Source: Druceiella hillmani (lineage: Eukaryota > Arthropoda > Insecta > Lepidoptera > Hepialidae). From it: a stretch of DNA of 64,000 bases. Made by a program: the position numbers and the translations under genes. Below, piece by piece: positions 32,574 to 46,977 of the stretch. Location of the stretch: positions 98,501-162,500 of the forward strand of contig JAYKKI010000075.1 in the NCBI GenBank assembly GCA_039881145.1, in the 5' to 3' direction. The notes below the pieces were generated by a model. The model worked only from the letters and a program-made list of their open reading frames with translations. It was not told where the DNA came from and ran no database searches. Positions within the stretch are counted from its first letter, which is position 1. Every line of letters begins with the position of its first letter.

Positions 32574-34199
32574 TATTATATTATGTAAACTTTATGTGAA
32601 AATGTGTGGTATTTATCCGTCTATTTTTATCTTTCGACTTGTACTTATATACACAAGCCGAAATGAGGACGTATATTTTTGAGTGCTAACTTTTCAAAGT
32701 CTCACTCAGGTAAAGAACCATCCTTTTCCTTACTGATGGAATTTATATAATTTACATGAGATGTAACTTAATTATATTTACCTGAACAACTTGAAATTAC
32801 AGTAACAAATTGAATCGAGATTACAGTAAAAATTTTAAATGTGTTGTATATTTCTTCTTAAAAAAAAACTTGCCACGTTGGAACATTTTTTGGTCATTAT
32901 AGATTTGAATATCTTTCTTGCATGTGAGATACAAGATTTGTAGTAACCAATGTTCTTTCCAAATCGATTTCTTTTTAGTGTCCTTTACGGCCAATAACCT
33001 ATTCGTAAGATCAAAGGGGTGAACTTCTAACAAATACAAATATTATCTTCAAATTAATATACGTATCGCATATACAAAACAAAATCCAATATTTGAGTTG
33101 TTTTTAGAAATGCATAGAGCCAAAAATTTAATTAAAATTTTGAATTTTAGTCACGTGAAGCCCCAAAATTTGGAGATAATGGAGTGGTTTATTAAAAAAG
33201 GCAATGGGAAAAAATAAAAATTTTTCTTTAATAGCAATCGCCGATGTTACTCGCACCAATATTTATTTATTATTATATTTGTTAGATGGAATACAAAATG
33301 TAAACGACATGAAATTAAAAATGTAAATAATTTATTTTTAGTAATGTGTTGATTTAAATATTGATTTATATGTTATGCTTCTTTTTTCTACAGCATTATT
33401 GCCTTCGGATTTCAGATCATCGACTTTCCGTTCTGAAAAATATTTGAATTATATTAACATATATTAGCAATAAAACCCAATTTTTTTAATTTTATTCCAT
33501 GATTAGTCTATTGGAAAAGTTGGACAGTTAAGTAAAAAATTGCAATCAAAACTAATAAATGGCGAAAATGGACCTTACAGAAAGAGAATACAATTAATAG
33601 GAATCTGCTGTTTTTTATAATATGACAAACCAAGCAATTTAGCGACCGACAATCAGGGAAGAGCAAAAAAAAAAACAATATTTGTCCATAATACGAAAAT
33701 AAAAAACGTTATCTTCGTAAACTTGCATATATTTTATTTTAATACATCACGAATACATCTCGAAAGCCTAACGAAATACACAATCGATTTTAGAAATGGT
33801 TCAAATAAATAAGTTTAGCCTTTGCTTAATTATTGTAAAAATAAACGTTTTTTCCAGTCTTCGAATTTTACGTGTTTTTTTGAGAATTAATATTTTACAT
33901 GTGTGTTTCAAAATACAACAGGACACTATATGCACTCTGTTACATCTTGCTGGTTCAAAGAATTCCTGAGTAATAGCATTTAAAAATATTATAAACAATT
34001 ATCTTACTTTTATGAGAAAATACAAAATTTTCAATTTTAAGGTTGGTTGTTTAAATATTAATTTTAAGAGGGTTTGCTATTTTAAATTTTTTTTAGTTTA
34101 AGAGTCATTCTTAGGTATCGTTATAGTTTTGCATATCCGTTTTCTATCTGTATGTCACAAACATTTTACTCGCAAATTGTTAGTGTCATTTTATTAGAA
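32574..34199. other. Non-coding stretch
   Basis: No gene recognised. Frames of 65-72 codons on the minus strand at 32821-33039 and 33801-33998 carry no motif. Confidence 0.6.
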
Positions 34200-34500
34200 T
34201 CATGTGTCCCAAAGTGGATAGTACTAGTTTACAAGTAATAATGGACCAACTTATGATACGTAGCTGGGTCTGTATATAGTACATAGGTACTTCATACATA
34301 TGACAAGTCAACTACAAAAATAACTTTATATTTAAAATATATATTTATCATATCTCTGAAAAATATACTAGGCAATATTTATATGTTCATTTGGTGAGAA
34401 ATAATATTTAAATATGAGTCAAGTTTTTACTCTTATGAAAGGTATAATAGACAAATATTTATGTTGTGAAACATTAATATTGGTAAATAAATTAATAGAA
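34200..34500 (+). repeat. Dispersed repeat family 4, copy 1
   Basis: GTACTAGTTTACAAGTAATA then GGACCAACTTATGATACGTA matches the block at 52570-52612 and 63583-63620. Further along, TTTGGTGAGAAATAATATTT (34391 onward) matches CATAGTGAGAAATAATATTA at 52739. The order is conserved, so one longer element is likely. No coding capacity seen. Confidence 0.5.
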
Positions 34501-37500
34501 GTACCGTATACCTTTAAATTTTTATAAGTATTGAAAGGTATGTGGAAAGCTCGTAGCGCAAGTTCTACACATATTTGTTAGATTTTTGTTCTTTAAACTC
34601 CTGGAACTAACACTATACGGAATTTTCCCGGTCTTCTTTGGTATCTGATATACCTCATAATGGATCTCTTTCACCATTCTTCTTTTCATATCTCTTCTAA
34701 TCAAATATTCTTCAAATTTAATTTTACTCTAATCCTTGCAGCATCATAATCGTCACTACGGATATTAATGTAGATCTCTGTTTGATTGGTCAATAAATTT
34801 AAAAATATATGCTAACCACAATAATATAATCAAACTAGCTACATACAATATTTTCAACAATACATGTTACACGTTTAGAAGTATATAATCAGCATAATAT
34901 ACATAATTTTTACTTTTTTTTAATGTACTAATATATGACAGTAGTAAGTTTAGAATCACATTTCAAACTTTCCAACTTTGTCTTCATCATTTCTCCTTTT
35001 AATATTTTATTTCTATTTTTTTTATTAATATACGATATGCATAACTTCTGTTCTTTCATTTATATTGTTAATGCTTTAACGTAAATTCGTAAATTACCAT
35101 TTTCCTTGCAATCTATCACAATATTTCATAATTATAATTATTATCGTATATAATTATTTTTGCAAGTGCACTATCACGTAACGCAGTAATTCTTGCTTTA
35201 TTTTAAAATATTTAATCTACTCTAATTTCCCATTAATTCTATCACATACACATATATCCATCGACCCATACAAATTTCACATAGGTTCTTATATTCTTTA
35301 ACATACGTTTTTAAATAATAAGCTTTATTAACATGGAAATAAATCTTATGTAATTTTTGGTTTTGTATATACAGACAAGTAGAATTATTTCATTTTGTTA
35401 AAAGACTCCATAAAAGATATTTCGCCTAACGGAAAATCCTTTAACATTTAAGATAACATATCAATAATATAAGATAAAATATCGTAATACGAAATGTATT
35501 AATTTCGATAAAAACTGCTGGAACCTGTTCCAGTTGTTAGTCCTAAGACAGTTGTTAGTTCTTTATAAGTGACTAATTAAATTCAAAATTACTTACTTAT
35601 GTTGCCTCTTTAGAAGTTATGGGAGCTCCATCCACCTGTATATTAACCATTGCAGTTACAAATACAGCTGAATAAAGAATTTTTACAGATATCTTTATTC
35701 TTAATTAAATAACAGTTTTGCCCACCGCTCCACTCGTATAGAAGTTGCGATGTTGACAGATTGAATTGGAATATATCACTTACAAAATGATTTTTTCCAG
35801 TTCCCTCTGGTGCTACCGCCATAAAGTCATCCTTAGCATTTAGTACCCATCTCCCTCTATGGACATATCAAACTTAAATTCGTGACCTAAGCGTCTACCG
35901 TAATCTTATATACTTTCCTGGATAAGTACTCTCTTCGACAGTGAAAACTGCAATAAAACTCATTTAGTACAAAGGAAGTTTTATACGAACAAAACAAACT
36001 TTGCGCTTCTTATACGTGAAAATTATGTAAGTCAGAGGGGTTTACTAGAACCTTGTTAATATTTCATTTTGATTTAGATAAGTGTTTTTTACGGGTTTTT
36101 TCCATCCTACTCTCGTATATTTAAATTTTTTTAGAATACGAAATTATGTAAATTTATTTTCAAAAAAACTGGTTTAGTACATTCAGTGCATTTCCATTTC
36201 CAGACTCAAAAAATGTACATAATTTTTTTACAAAAAAGTAATGTCAGGGACGATAAATGCATACAACTTTTTGGAGTGAAATTTATTAATAGAATATTAA
36301 AAGGTATATCGGTTCAATATAAGGAAGTTAATAGCGTAACAACAATGAGAATAACACAGTATATTACAGTTGGGCTTTAATAATTTAATTGGAAAAGGAA
36401 GGGAAAGAAAAGAAATGGAAGTCTCGTTGAAGATAGTTTTTGACCATTACAGATATATTAAAGTTCATTGTGATATTCATCAACAACATTAGGTCGCCAA
36501 AAATATTACATGACATGAATACTTACATGACACATTAAATTATGTCAGTAAAGCAGTTAATAAAGTAATAGCTTGAATTCCACATTTTTCACTCAACTTT
36601 ATTGGAACAAATTGTGAAGAATACACTCGCTTACTATTTAACATAGAAGTTTTATTATGAGCTTACTATTCACCATAGATGGTTTATAATTTAATTAATT
36701 AATTCCAAAAACGATAGAGCTTATTTCACTGACTTATTCGTCAAATTTAGTGAAATTAATTTGAAGTTACAAGGTGATCAATTAAATTTTATCAAAATGA
36801 AAATTACATTATCTGCATTTGGTTCAAAACTTTTGTAGTAAAAAAGAAAATTTGGGGAGAAAAGAATGTTGTTGGTTTCCACATCTTGCAAAATTACAAA
36901 ACAATGATAAAGATTTGCTTGCATACTGTCGACCTAAGCCAAATATTTCATGACATTCTTCAAATTTACATACTAGATTAAGTACTGTACTATTATACAA
37001 GGGGAAAATTATCAAAATATCATATGCACTGATATCTATACAGCTTATTATACACATACTTACTTTATAATTCAACCATATTATATACTTTTGAATAATT
37101 TCAACCACAATTGCATTTTTTCTTTTGTTTTCCAAAAATAAGATGCATTCCTTTAAAAATTAAAATTGTGTACTTAATACATTTTCCTACATACGTGCAA
37201 TTGTCTTATCAGAAAGGATGGAATAAATTATTTTTAATAGATTTTATTATATCATTAAAGTTAATTCACTTGGAAATTCCTGATTAATTTTTTTTTATGG
37301 TGAGGGTCCATGATCAACTAGAATAGAACTAGAGACAATAAAAATGTTTGATGAAAGTAGACTTTACACATTTACATCTTTAGAGCTGATGGAATAAGTC
37401 AAATCTACAGGACTTTTAAAGATTCATTTATTCAAGCTCTGCAAAACTGAAATTATTAGACCTAAGCGTTTGTAAACATATTTTATACTTACTTCATCCA

Positions 37501-39295
37501 TCTGTGAAAAAATTACCGATTAATAAAATATCATTTCTGGAACATATTTGGACAACAAAAGAGTATATATTTGGTTTTAATCGACATTAATAGATCATCG
37601 ATTAAAACTGTATCTTATACGGTACTTTCCAGCAGTAAATATGATGTCCAATGGACATTATTAGTTCACAAAATGTTTATGTGTAGTATATTTTTCTTTA
37701 TTGCTCCCCACTTCCTTTGTTAGATATAAAATATATAATCCCCTACGAGCCACCAGTATGAAACAAGAGGCCAGCACAATTAACTCTCTTGGAGAGCACC
37801 GTCTAATAACCTATTAAACTATAAGTACTCGTTCTGATTAATGAAGCTAAATAAAGAGGATCTTCAAATGCACACGGACTCTGACACACGTTCTCCAACG
37901 CACTTACTTGGTAAATATCATGTGAATAAAACAATCAATTTCAAGCACCGGCTGTCGCTGGGAGTTAGAAAGATGTTATACAATAGTATATTAGGAAGCT
38001 ACTGGTTGCCACCAGAAAAAAGCTGATAATTTTGCTCTAAGTGGAAAACCATCGGTAGAAGATTGTTTTATGTTGCTAATGAGATTCGCACCAAATGATT
38101 TCTTAGGAACTCTTCAAGAAGAATTATCAACGCCGGTGTGTACATTGTTTCGCTTCGAGAATTGGCTACCGCTAATTAAAAAAAAAGAGGAGAAATATCC
38201 TAAGTGTACTTTCAGCGCGACAATGTTTGGCAAAACGTAATTCTTACCATTACCCATCAACAATTAAAGAGACTGTCCTGACCTACTGTTTAAAACCAAG
38301 TATATACTGTAGATATTACGCCATCGAATTTTCTCGCGGCTATGTTTTTTCGACCGCAGTAATCTTAAAAATATACTCATCTCTTTCTTAAAATGCTACC
38401 CTATTCAGTTCTGGAAATGTGACACTCAATCCCTACAGATAATAGATGCTCTAAGTGACTGCATGCATATTATCGGTTTAAAGTTATTGAAAGGGAAAGA
38501 ATGAAAAAACATTAAAAGTGGTTTTAAAATTAACCATTGTTTATTAATCAACCGGATAAATAAAGATATGTAAATTTGAAACATGCTGTTTCAATGCCAC
38601 AATAATGTGTCTATAAGCACGTTACGAGTTGATGACTGTGAAAAATCTATTTGGTGTGTCAATATTTTATATACTATTCCGAATTTTTTCGTATTCAAAG
38701 ATGAAATTCACATCAAATGATGAGTAAATTACATAGTGATAAATGCTTAAAATGATGTAAAATATTAAGATAACATTATTTTTATTATTTTGCTTTCATC
38801 AATATTATTATCCTATCACCAAAATGAAACAATATTAGAAACAAATTAAACAAATGAACCAATATTTTTTAAAATTTGGCTACATTAAATAATCTCTGCA
38901 TATTTTTTTTGTCTATTCAATTTCCACTTAAGATATCACATAAAAACTGACGTCAAATCATTTTTAATAACTATCACCTGACCGAATTAGATCCACTGAT
39001 AAGCACAATAACAATTATTGGAAAATTTATTATCCCAATAAAATATTTATTTAATATAAGTACAAAATATTAATAAATATTAATATGTTACTACTCGTAT
39101 AATAGATCCTGAACGAAGGTTGAATACCAAGATTTATCAAGTAGTAACGTAAACCCTGAAATATTACAAAATACTTGTTGACTTCATATTTTTACCAATA
39201 TTGGCTGATAAATTTTAGATTTGTGCTAAGAAACATTTGCCAGGTCGGGAAGCGGCCGAGCATAGCCTTGCGCGTTTTCGTACTCGTGGGCGCAG

Positions 39296-39300
<5 letters not shown>
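34501..39300. other. Long non-coding stretch
   Basis: No gene, mobile-element end or RNA gene recognised over about 4.8 kb. Frames at 36186-36380, 36824-37135 and 37841-38026 are under 105 codons, have AT-driven composition and no motif. The last 60 bases (39240-39300) are a CpG-rich island in miniature (GAAGCGGCCGAGC, GCGCGTTTTCG, GTGGGCGCAG) directly before a TA tract, possibly the end of an unrecognised element. Confidence 0.55.

Positions 39301-39334
<34 letters not shown>
39301..39334. repeat. (TA)17 microsatellite
   Basis: Uninterrupted TA tract. Confidence 0.95.
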
Positions 39335-39337
<3 letters not shown>

Positions 39338-40984
39338 AATAATTAGACTATATGCATATGCGTTCAAACTTGCCGCATAAATATAAAACCAGTGACTTGA
39401 AAGGGGCCGAACCGAAGAGCTGTATTTCTCACCTAAAAGGTATAAGTTCGATGTAAAAAACTGTATTATAATATTTCGGGGTTTTATCGTTACTCCTTTA
39501 TGACTATTAGTACTTAATAAAAAATTTTAAGATTTACAATTGTTCGGGCTTTGTATAACAATTACAACCAATTATTTTTCTTCATCAATATCTGTACAAA
39601 ATATTATTGAAAAAATGTTAACATAGAACTTAAGTACTCCGAGTTTTTTATCCGCTTAAAAAATATCTAAAATTCGTGTTATTACTGTAACTATGTAAAA
39701 CAACAAGTAAATTTTAATGCACAATTAATTAATGACTAGCTACTTACTATACCAGGGAATGCTTTTTCAATGACATCTGAAATGAAATGTTTCTTTTTAT
39801 TATGTCAAGTGTACGTATCCTTCCACACAAAAAGTATAATTTAATTTACTAATCGATCGAGTGATGGTGCATGAAGTTGTTAAGTGATGTACAGTGCGTA
39901 TATTTTTTAAAATTATAAACTGGAATCATTCCGCGATGAACGAAATAATAAAACATCTTCAAATTTAATTTATAACGACTACTTCATTAATTCAACTAAA
40001 CGATTATCTATAATATGTGTTACGTTACACACAGGAGTAGGTTGAAAAATTACGTTTTTCGCCAGGTTAATAATCATGTATAAAATTGAAGAACAATTAA
40101 AAGTAACAATTAATAATAATCATACCTGGTAACACGTACGTAGTTATCCATACATAAATCATGTGGAGAATTTGTTCCGCTGAAATAGAAATAAATAAAT
40201 TATTTTGAACTCGATTGGGAGACTCGTTATTAGACCTTTTCTAGGTCCAATCGAGAAAACTTTTACGCGGTCTTCAAGCAACAAGACGCAAACTTGTCTC
40301 ACCCTATAACCTCAAATTTAATGAGATAGAGATGTAGTTTGAAAAAATAAAAAAAAAATTCTAAAGTAATGGAACTTAATTTATCAGCCGTCAATATATT
40401 TCCTTAAATGCCACTTCCGGTTTTTCGAGTAAAAATGACGAATTGAAAAATCGTTTTTCTCCTTTCATATTGGATAACTGATTTTGGTAGATTTTGGGGC
40501 GCTGATTACGAGAAAAATGGTAAAAAATCACGTCAGGATTTTTACACGTCAGACCTTTAAATGCTAAAACGAGTGACAGTCGTTTTTACATTTAAGGAGA
40601 TTTTGTTTGATATTAGATATCAATGTACCGTATGTTAATAGTTAACATTAAATAACTATCGTGGATAACAGAAGTGATACCGTTGACGCTAGTGTTGGCA
40701 AATCACTGGTATGTGTTAAATTTGAATTTTAAAACAGTGTAATAAGTTATTTCAAGCGTTTTTTAATATTAGTTTGAGATTTTTAAGGCTTTTATCGAGA
40801 ACACATTATCAATTTTTTTTATTTAATATCTAATATTTATAGGTAATGTAAAAAATGGAAACGAATTAAAACACTGAAAGAGGGGGCTTATCAGACAATT
40901 AAAAAGGTACAAATTTAAATCAACAGTTCAAACTATAGCCTTTAGCCAAAGAATTAATTTAACCGTAATTAAGTTAAACCTTAG
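39335..40984. other. Non-coding stretch
   Basis: No gene recognised and no repeat shared with other parts of the window detected. Confidence 0.55.
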
Positions 40985-42040
40985 AAGAGACACTTCATTT
41001 TCTGTATATCATAACAGATTAAAGGCTTTGTACAGCTTTTTGCTCAAGATCATGATCTAGTGTATTGCAAAGTCATTCCTGGTTTAGTGGAAATATTTAA
41101 CATCGAATATGATGCGAATGAATGGAGATCGTTCATAGACTCATCAAAGCAAGGTTTCAAAGCAGTCCTTTTGCATAATGGCAATAAGTACACTTCACTG
41201 CCAGTTGCCCATTCTGAATATTTGAAAGAATGGTACAACAATTTGATAAATGTGCTGGATGAAATAAAGTATATACAACATGGTTGAATGGTCTATGGAA
41301 ATCTAAAAGTTGTAAGTATGCTGCTTGGTCAACAAAGTAGCTACACAAAATACCTTTACTTTCTCTGCGAGTGGGATAGTTGAGATAGAGGACAACATTG
41401 GACAAAGAAAGAATGGTCACCGGGAACTGAACTAGTTCCTGGAACAAAAATTTTGCGAGAGAAAATTTGGTCGCACGGGAAAATGTTTTTTTACCCTCTT
41501 TACACATAAAACTGGGAATGATTAAACAATTTGTGAAGGCGTTGAACAAAGAAGAAAAAAATTTTAAATATCTACACCAAACTTTTCCATCTATATCTGA
41601 AGCAAAGCAAAAAAGGTATTTTCGTTGGCTCGGATATAAGAAAAATGGTGAAAGACACAAGTTCGGATAAAAACTTAAGTTAAATTGAATTAGAAGCCTA
41701 GAAATCATTTAGAGAAGTAGAGAGCAATTTCCTAGCAAACCATAAAAGCCCAAATTATAAGGAAATTGTGAAGAAAATTATTAAAAATTTTGGATAAATG
41801 GAATGTTCGATGAGCATTAAACTTAACTTTCTTTATTCGCACGTGAACCATTTTCCTGATAATTGGAAGCTGTTAGTGAAGAGTAAGGCAAAATATTTCT
41901 TCAAAATATGAGAGAGATAGAATGTCGCTATCACGGAAGATGAAATAAAAGGATGATGGCAGACTATTGTTGGTTGCTGAAGCAAGATGATCCAAGTCGA
42001 ATTTTTAAGCAAAAATCTCACAACCTGAGCTTTGGTGAAA
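40985..42040 (+). pseudogene. Broken copy of an uncharacterised transposon-like protein family
   Basis: Conserved-looking protein can be followed on the plus strand through several frames: TSFSVYHNRLKAL (about 40990), DLVYCKVIPGLVEIFNIEY and EWRSFIDSSKQGFKAVLLHN (41054-41170), GNKYTSLPVAHSEYLKEWY, MLLGQQSSYTKYLYFLCEWDS (about 41318-41380, written here as two parts MLLGQQSSYTK and YLYFLCEWDS), FLPSLHIKLGMIKQFVKAL (41491-41547), SIKLNFLYSHVNHFPDNW (about 41815) and MMADYCWLLKQDDPSRIFKQ (about 41954-42013). I recall this series, with IDSSK, LLHNGN, LLGQQGG and LHIKLGL, from a family of unnamed proteins present in many copies in aphid, hydra and other genomes. In-frame stops (e.g. 41285, 41381) and at least three frameshifts destroy it. 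Function unknown; copy number suggests a mobile element. Confidence 0.7.
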
Positions 42041-43959
42041 AAAAACAAGATACCACAAAAATATTTAATATTTCTAATTTATTTTTTAACCTTATTTAAA
42101 TGTATTTATAATATTTTAAAGTCATCTAATTGTTTTTTTATTGTGATATAAATTTTTTAATTAGCAAATGTGGTTTTTTTTGCAATTTCATACACATGGC
42201 TTTTCCAAAAAAAGTGAGATGATGGGAGAAATCTAAGTAACTATTCGTAATCAACGCATCGAATTACTCTAAGATGAGCTATCAAATCCAAAAAGGGAAA
42301 ATGAATGTTAAAATTTGCAGACCTGTGAATTATTAGCCTCATAAATCCTAGAATATTTTTATAAATTTTATTGCTGTAAAAAAAATTTTCAAACGTTATG
42401 TAAACTTTTTGTATATGCAACTCAAAAATGTTTCTATGATTCGTAACATACATCAGAAAACCGGACTTAACACAAAAGTTATATAAATTGGTAATATATG
42501 TTGATGAACGATGTTATAAATTCTTACGTTGACTACATAATTTATACATTGTTTTAATGGTTTAAACATTTAACCCAACGATATAACCACACATGTTCTA
42601 AAAATACATCATACATCGTTGTCTATCTAGTCACTAAGTCTTTATACCAAATCCATAAAAATACACAAAAAAATTTAATTATCCATTTCGCAAAATTTTT
42701 GTAATTTGATAACACAATAAATAATGATTATCAGCTACTTTGCTAGCAAAATACCAAATTAATAGGAAATAAAGTTGTTAATGTTTTTCTTTGTGGGAAA
42801 TAAAACATCTTAAAATCAAAGTCATATTAAAGCTGAAGATTACAAATCTTTGTGGCAAACCCTACCAATAAGCAAAAAATCGAAATTGTCCACTTCACAA
42901 AATTAGTATAATCTAGTATTCCAAAAAATAAAATTATCAGTTTATAATTTAATATGAAATGATTGACAGAGCTGAGGATTTCACAAAACTCACCATCCCG
43001 GTTCTCCCATTTTGGATTCAATATTTCGTCTATTTCAACTGAAAATTAAAATAAGTACCTTTATTTATATTAAATGTCACAAATTATCAGAATTTCAATT
43101 ATTGAATATTCCAGCACAGATTCTACTTAAGCAGTTTCATATACGCTTACTTTTAATTCTCTGTGTATTTAGTAAACAGTAAAAATGAATGTCCTTTCAT
43201 TATGCAAAATAAATGTTACTGTACTACGAGTATGTAATTAAATAATATTAATTTTATATAATTTTTACCTAGAGTTTATTATTTACCTAACTCAATTAAA
43301 TATTGTAATTATTCATGTTCAAAGTGAAAATACGGCTACTTGAACCTGAGATTATCTTACTTTAAATAATCTAAGGTATTAATGAACACGAGAAGTGGAA
43401 ATTCTTTTACTAAATAATATTTATTTCTATAGTTAAATGATGTAAACTTTATAGTATTTTCACCCGAAAGGCTCACTCAATTGCATAATTTTTCCTGTAT
43501 TTTGAAAATCTCGCAAGTGCAAATGCATGTGCATCGGAAACATTGTAGATGACGCTGATATGAAATTAAATACATTTCATCAAGAGTTTCAAGAAGAAAT
43601 TACATTTTTGTTTACCTTTCTCAGATGTTTAACAATATAATTTAGACTAAAGGATCGTTTGTTTTATTTTAGTCATAAAAAAATATTAATTCCAAAATGT
43701 GAGCCGAACTCGATTAAAAAATGATGAAGTAAAAGTTGACTCACTATGTACTTTTACATTTAATCTCACTCGTCATGGTATTTAAATAAGAAATTGGTAA
43801 TGTAAATTATATTTTTTTAAATATCTACCACTTATGTATTACACAATCGAAGTTAATTAAATGCCAAGTTCTTGAAAGCCTCAACTCTACTGGAAGTGGC
43901 TCAATAACTTGATTACATAATTAAAAAATCGTCTTTGGTCGTGGTCCTGGCAAAATTGC
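42041..43959. other. Non-coding stretch
   Basis: No gene recognised. Minus-strand frames at 42241-42453 and 42827-43021 have no motif. Element ends belonging to the pseudogene at 41-42 kb were looked for and not found. Confidence 0.55.
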
Positions 43960-44080
43960 CGAAACGGAACACTAATCACTTCGGTGTTGTCCGTTCGTCC
44001 TTCTGTCACAGGCGATTTTCTAAGAAAAAATTTCTATTTAGCACACACACAGTATAGAGTGGCCTATTATAAGTAAAAAG
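43960..44080 (+). repeat. Repeat family 2, 5' module
   Basis: AAACGGAACACTAATCACTT then GTCCGTTCGTCCTTCTGTCA and CAGGCGATTTTCTAAGAAAA. The module GGAAC...GTCCGTCTGTC...ACAGGC...TTTTCT is shared with copies near 50240, 59700 and 63160. Confidence 0.5.
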
Positions 44081-45975
44081 TATGAAAAGTTCAATTTTGA
44101 TCACTATTTCAGAAGTAAATTGGGAAATAAGAAAAAATTCAATTTATTATGCAGAGTAATAAATGAAAACTTACTGAAGCACAAATTCAACACATGTGAT
44201 GTATTTTTTTGAAGAATTTGTTTAAAAATTATTCAGGAATATCGCTTAAACATTTCTGACTGTTATTGCTAAAAATGTCACCCAAAAAAATATGAAAAAA
44301 AATTATGAACGCTGAGAATTAGGTATAGATTGAAGAAAAGTTGAAAAATCTAGAGCCATTAATTAATGTAGCAATTTAGTTGTTTATTTCCTTATAATTG
44401 GTGAACCACTGGTTTAAGACAAAACGTTTTTTTAATAAAAATATTTCTCACGATACAAGGAACAACTTTATCCTTGCATGATTTTAAAAATGTTTCATTT
44501 GCTTCAGTCGAAACACTCCCCATTCAGCTCCGCGTATACGCTGTATAATACGGCATTGGTGCGATCGGCGGCGAGTAGCGTGGCATACGATGGCCTATTA
44601 ACATCTAACCTACTACCTAACACTATTTGCCCATGCATAGCTTGCACTAAACCGAATTTTTAATTTTTTTTTATTCATGTAAATATGCATACGAAAAGCC
44701 ATAGAGAAACGACATTTTCTACCGATTTGTATTTATTAAACTCATTTTTCCATTGATAACTCGAAATATTGAATGCATGGTGTTATTGAAATGACTCACG
44801 TTTTTAGTACACAGTAACTTCTTTTACAATATCACAATGTGGTATCAAAATTATTTCGTGTTTCTTCACTTTCCCATAGTATTTAACTACTTATTCAATC
44901 AGTTCGTTGTGGCCGGGCTAAAGTGGGGTTCGTTACTGATAACCTGTAAAATATGAATAGAATTCGCACTACGAAGGTTCTGTGTACACTTAATCATATG
45001 TAAACATTGAAGGGTACATTGTATTGCCATTAAAATAATTTCAAGTATTGACATTATTTTTTAAATTTTCGGCAATGTCTTTAAAATTATCTTACATAAA
45101 ATTTAAAAATATAAATTTTTGTATTCCTGTAATTAGCTTCTTCAAAAAATGCTACACAAAATGATCGATTTTTTTTAATTTCAAATGTTGTGTACCTGTT
45201 AAATTAAATAAAGTGATTATTTCATTTGCCACTTGTAAAATATCTAATCCTAATTATTTTTGAATGATTTAAATATTATTTCATGTTTGTAGGTCGAACA
45301 ATCTGTAAGCAACACACGCAAGTGACAATTCCAACAACGACATTAAAATATAAAATTCGTAATCATTGAAAATCAAATCAATTTTATTCGATTTCAATGA
45401 TCTTCTCAATGAGAAGTCACTAGATTGGGTACGTGAAAAAAAAACAATTATCATCCACAAGTTCGATGCTCGAAGTACGTGAGAGACGTTTTAAAAAGTT
45501 ACTTCTTTTTGTGTGTATTTACGTAGTAATTGCCCCATAATTCCTATTTTTTCTGTACAATTTAATCCAATCCATATTACGTTTCATGCATGCATCTATA
45601 TTAATGTCATCTTCCAAGCTGATGATGTTTATTTTCCATTAAGCTATAATATGGTGAAGCGCTTCATCACATTTCAATCTTGAAAAATTAATAAATGAAA
45701 ATATATTTTACAAAATAAGTTTGAAGTATATATTATTTTTTCCATGGCAGTTATATTTACTGCCACTTATATATAGGAAACCGACTAAAATAAGACTTAT
45801 AACAGGATTTCCGCCGCAATATTTTAATATAACAAATTTTAAGAAAGTATGAAATTAACTTACACTCCGGAGAAGCACTACGTGAGTAGCAATCGATCTG
45901 GAAATAAAATAGTTCATTCTTACCAAATTAAACAATTTTTAAGAATAAATTAGTTACAAATTAAAAAAAACATAT
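44081..45975. other. Non-coding stretch
   Basis: No gene recognised. A weak minus-strand trace of the family 2 3' module may be present near 44955-45085. The 61-codon frame at 44478-44663 has no motif. Confidence 0.5.
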
Positions 45976-46125
45976 TAATTACTTATAGAACTCGTACTAG
46001 GAAGGTTTCACACATATTCATGCCCTTATAAACACTCAAGAGTGAGTACATAGCATTTATATTAAACAATTTAGAAATATTAATTTTCGACCGCTATATC
46101 TTTCACAATTGTAAAATAAATCGAT
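45976..46125 (-). repeat. Repeat family 2, 3' module
   Basis: The reverse complement reads TTGTGAAAGATATAGCGGTC, then a block with TAATATAAATGCTATGTACT, then TTATAAGGGCATGAATATGT, parallel to the module at 62310-62465 and at 54520-54600. Confidence 0.5.
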
Positions 46126-46620
46126 AATATTATTTCGCTCTATGAAAATGCATTGCGTTGTAAGTCTATCACTGAGGTAATTAATAATAATATTAAATGT
46201 AGTTATTTTTACAACTGATTTAAATTTAGATGAAGACACATAAATATTACGTAAACAGATCCCTGTAACCGAAAAACTTTCACGAAAAACCACAATGTTT
46301 TTGAAAAACCTGTTCTATTGTTTCTTACAAAATAGGATATGCAAAAAAAAATACCCTCTTTTAAATATTTAATTTGATAACTTTGTATACGTTATAAATA
46401 TTGATAATCGTACTAAATTTCAGTTTTATAAATTAACAGTCTGCGGGGAAAAGGGTTGAGACCTACCAGACCAAGAAATAAGCGGACATGGTGAAAGTAT
46501 AATGGTTCTTAGTATTAATAGTAAACCCCAAAAATAATATTAATAAAAATAGGCAAAAAAAATTAACTAATTCTGTAATAAAAATAATTTTTCATTATAT
46601 AAACATTTCCTGATCCGTTA
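46126..46620. other. Non-coding stretch
   Basis: Nothing recognisable. Confidence 0.55.
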
Positions 46621-46977
46621 AAATCAGAATATCAACCATAAAAGACTTGAACTAACTTCTGATCGCATATCAAAATATCAGCTATAAAAGAGTTGAACTG
46701 ACTTCTGATCGTACATCAGAATATCAGCTATAGAAAACTTGAACTAACTATTGATCACACATTAGAATATCAGCTATAGAAGACTTGAACTGACTTCTGA
46801 TCGTACTTCGGAATATCATCTATAGAAGACTTTAACTGAGTTCTGATCGTACTTCGGAATATCAGCTATAGAAGACTTGAACTAACCTCTGATCGTACAT
46901 CAAAATATCAGCTATAGAAGACTGGAATTGACTTGCGATCGTACTTCGAGATATCAGCTATAGAAGACTTGAACTTA
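46621..46977. repeat. Minisatellite, 46-bp unit, about eight copies
   Basis: A GATC in each unit falls at 46661, 46707, 46753, 46799, 46845, 46891 and 46937, exactly 46 bases apart each time, with partial units at both ends. The unit runs TTCTGATCGTACATCAGAAT then ATCAGCTATAGAAGACTTGA then ACTGAC. Within the unit TTCTGAT and ATCAGAA are reverse complements around CGTAC. No indels are visible among the internal units, only substitutions. Confidence 0.95.

Noticed and set aside
39240..39300. CpG island or promoter before the TA tract
   Set aside because: Only 60 bases long with no TATA box, initiator or frame; too little to support.
41157..41708. 183-codon minus-strand open frame, the longest in the window
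   Set aside because: It lies antisense to the plus-strand protein relic at 40985-42040, whose sequence shows clear family blocks; the minus frame has no motif and is a shadow.
46621..46977. Regularly spaced repeats suggesting a CRISPR array
   Set aside because: Units are contiguous with no unique spacers, the genome is eukaryotic, and similarity covers the whole 46-bp unit.
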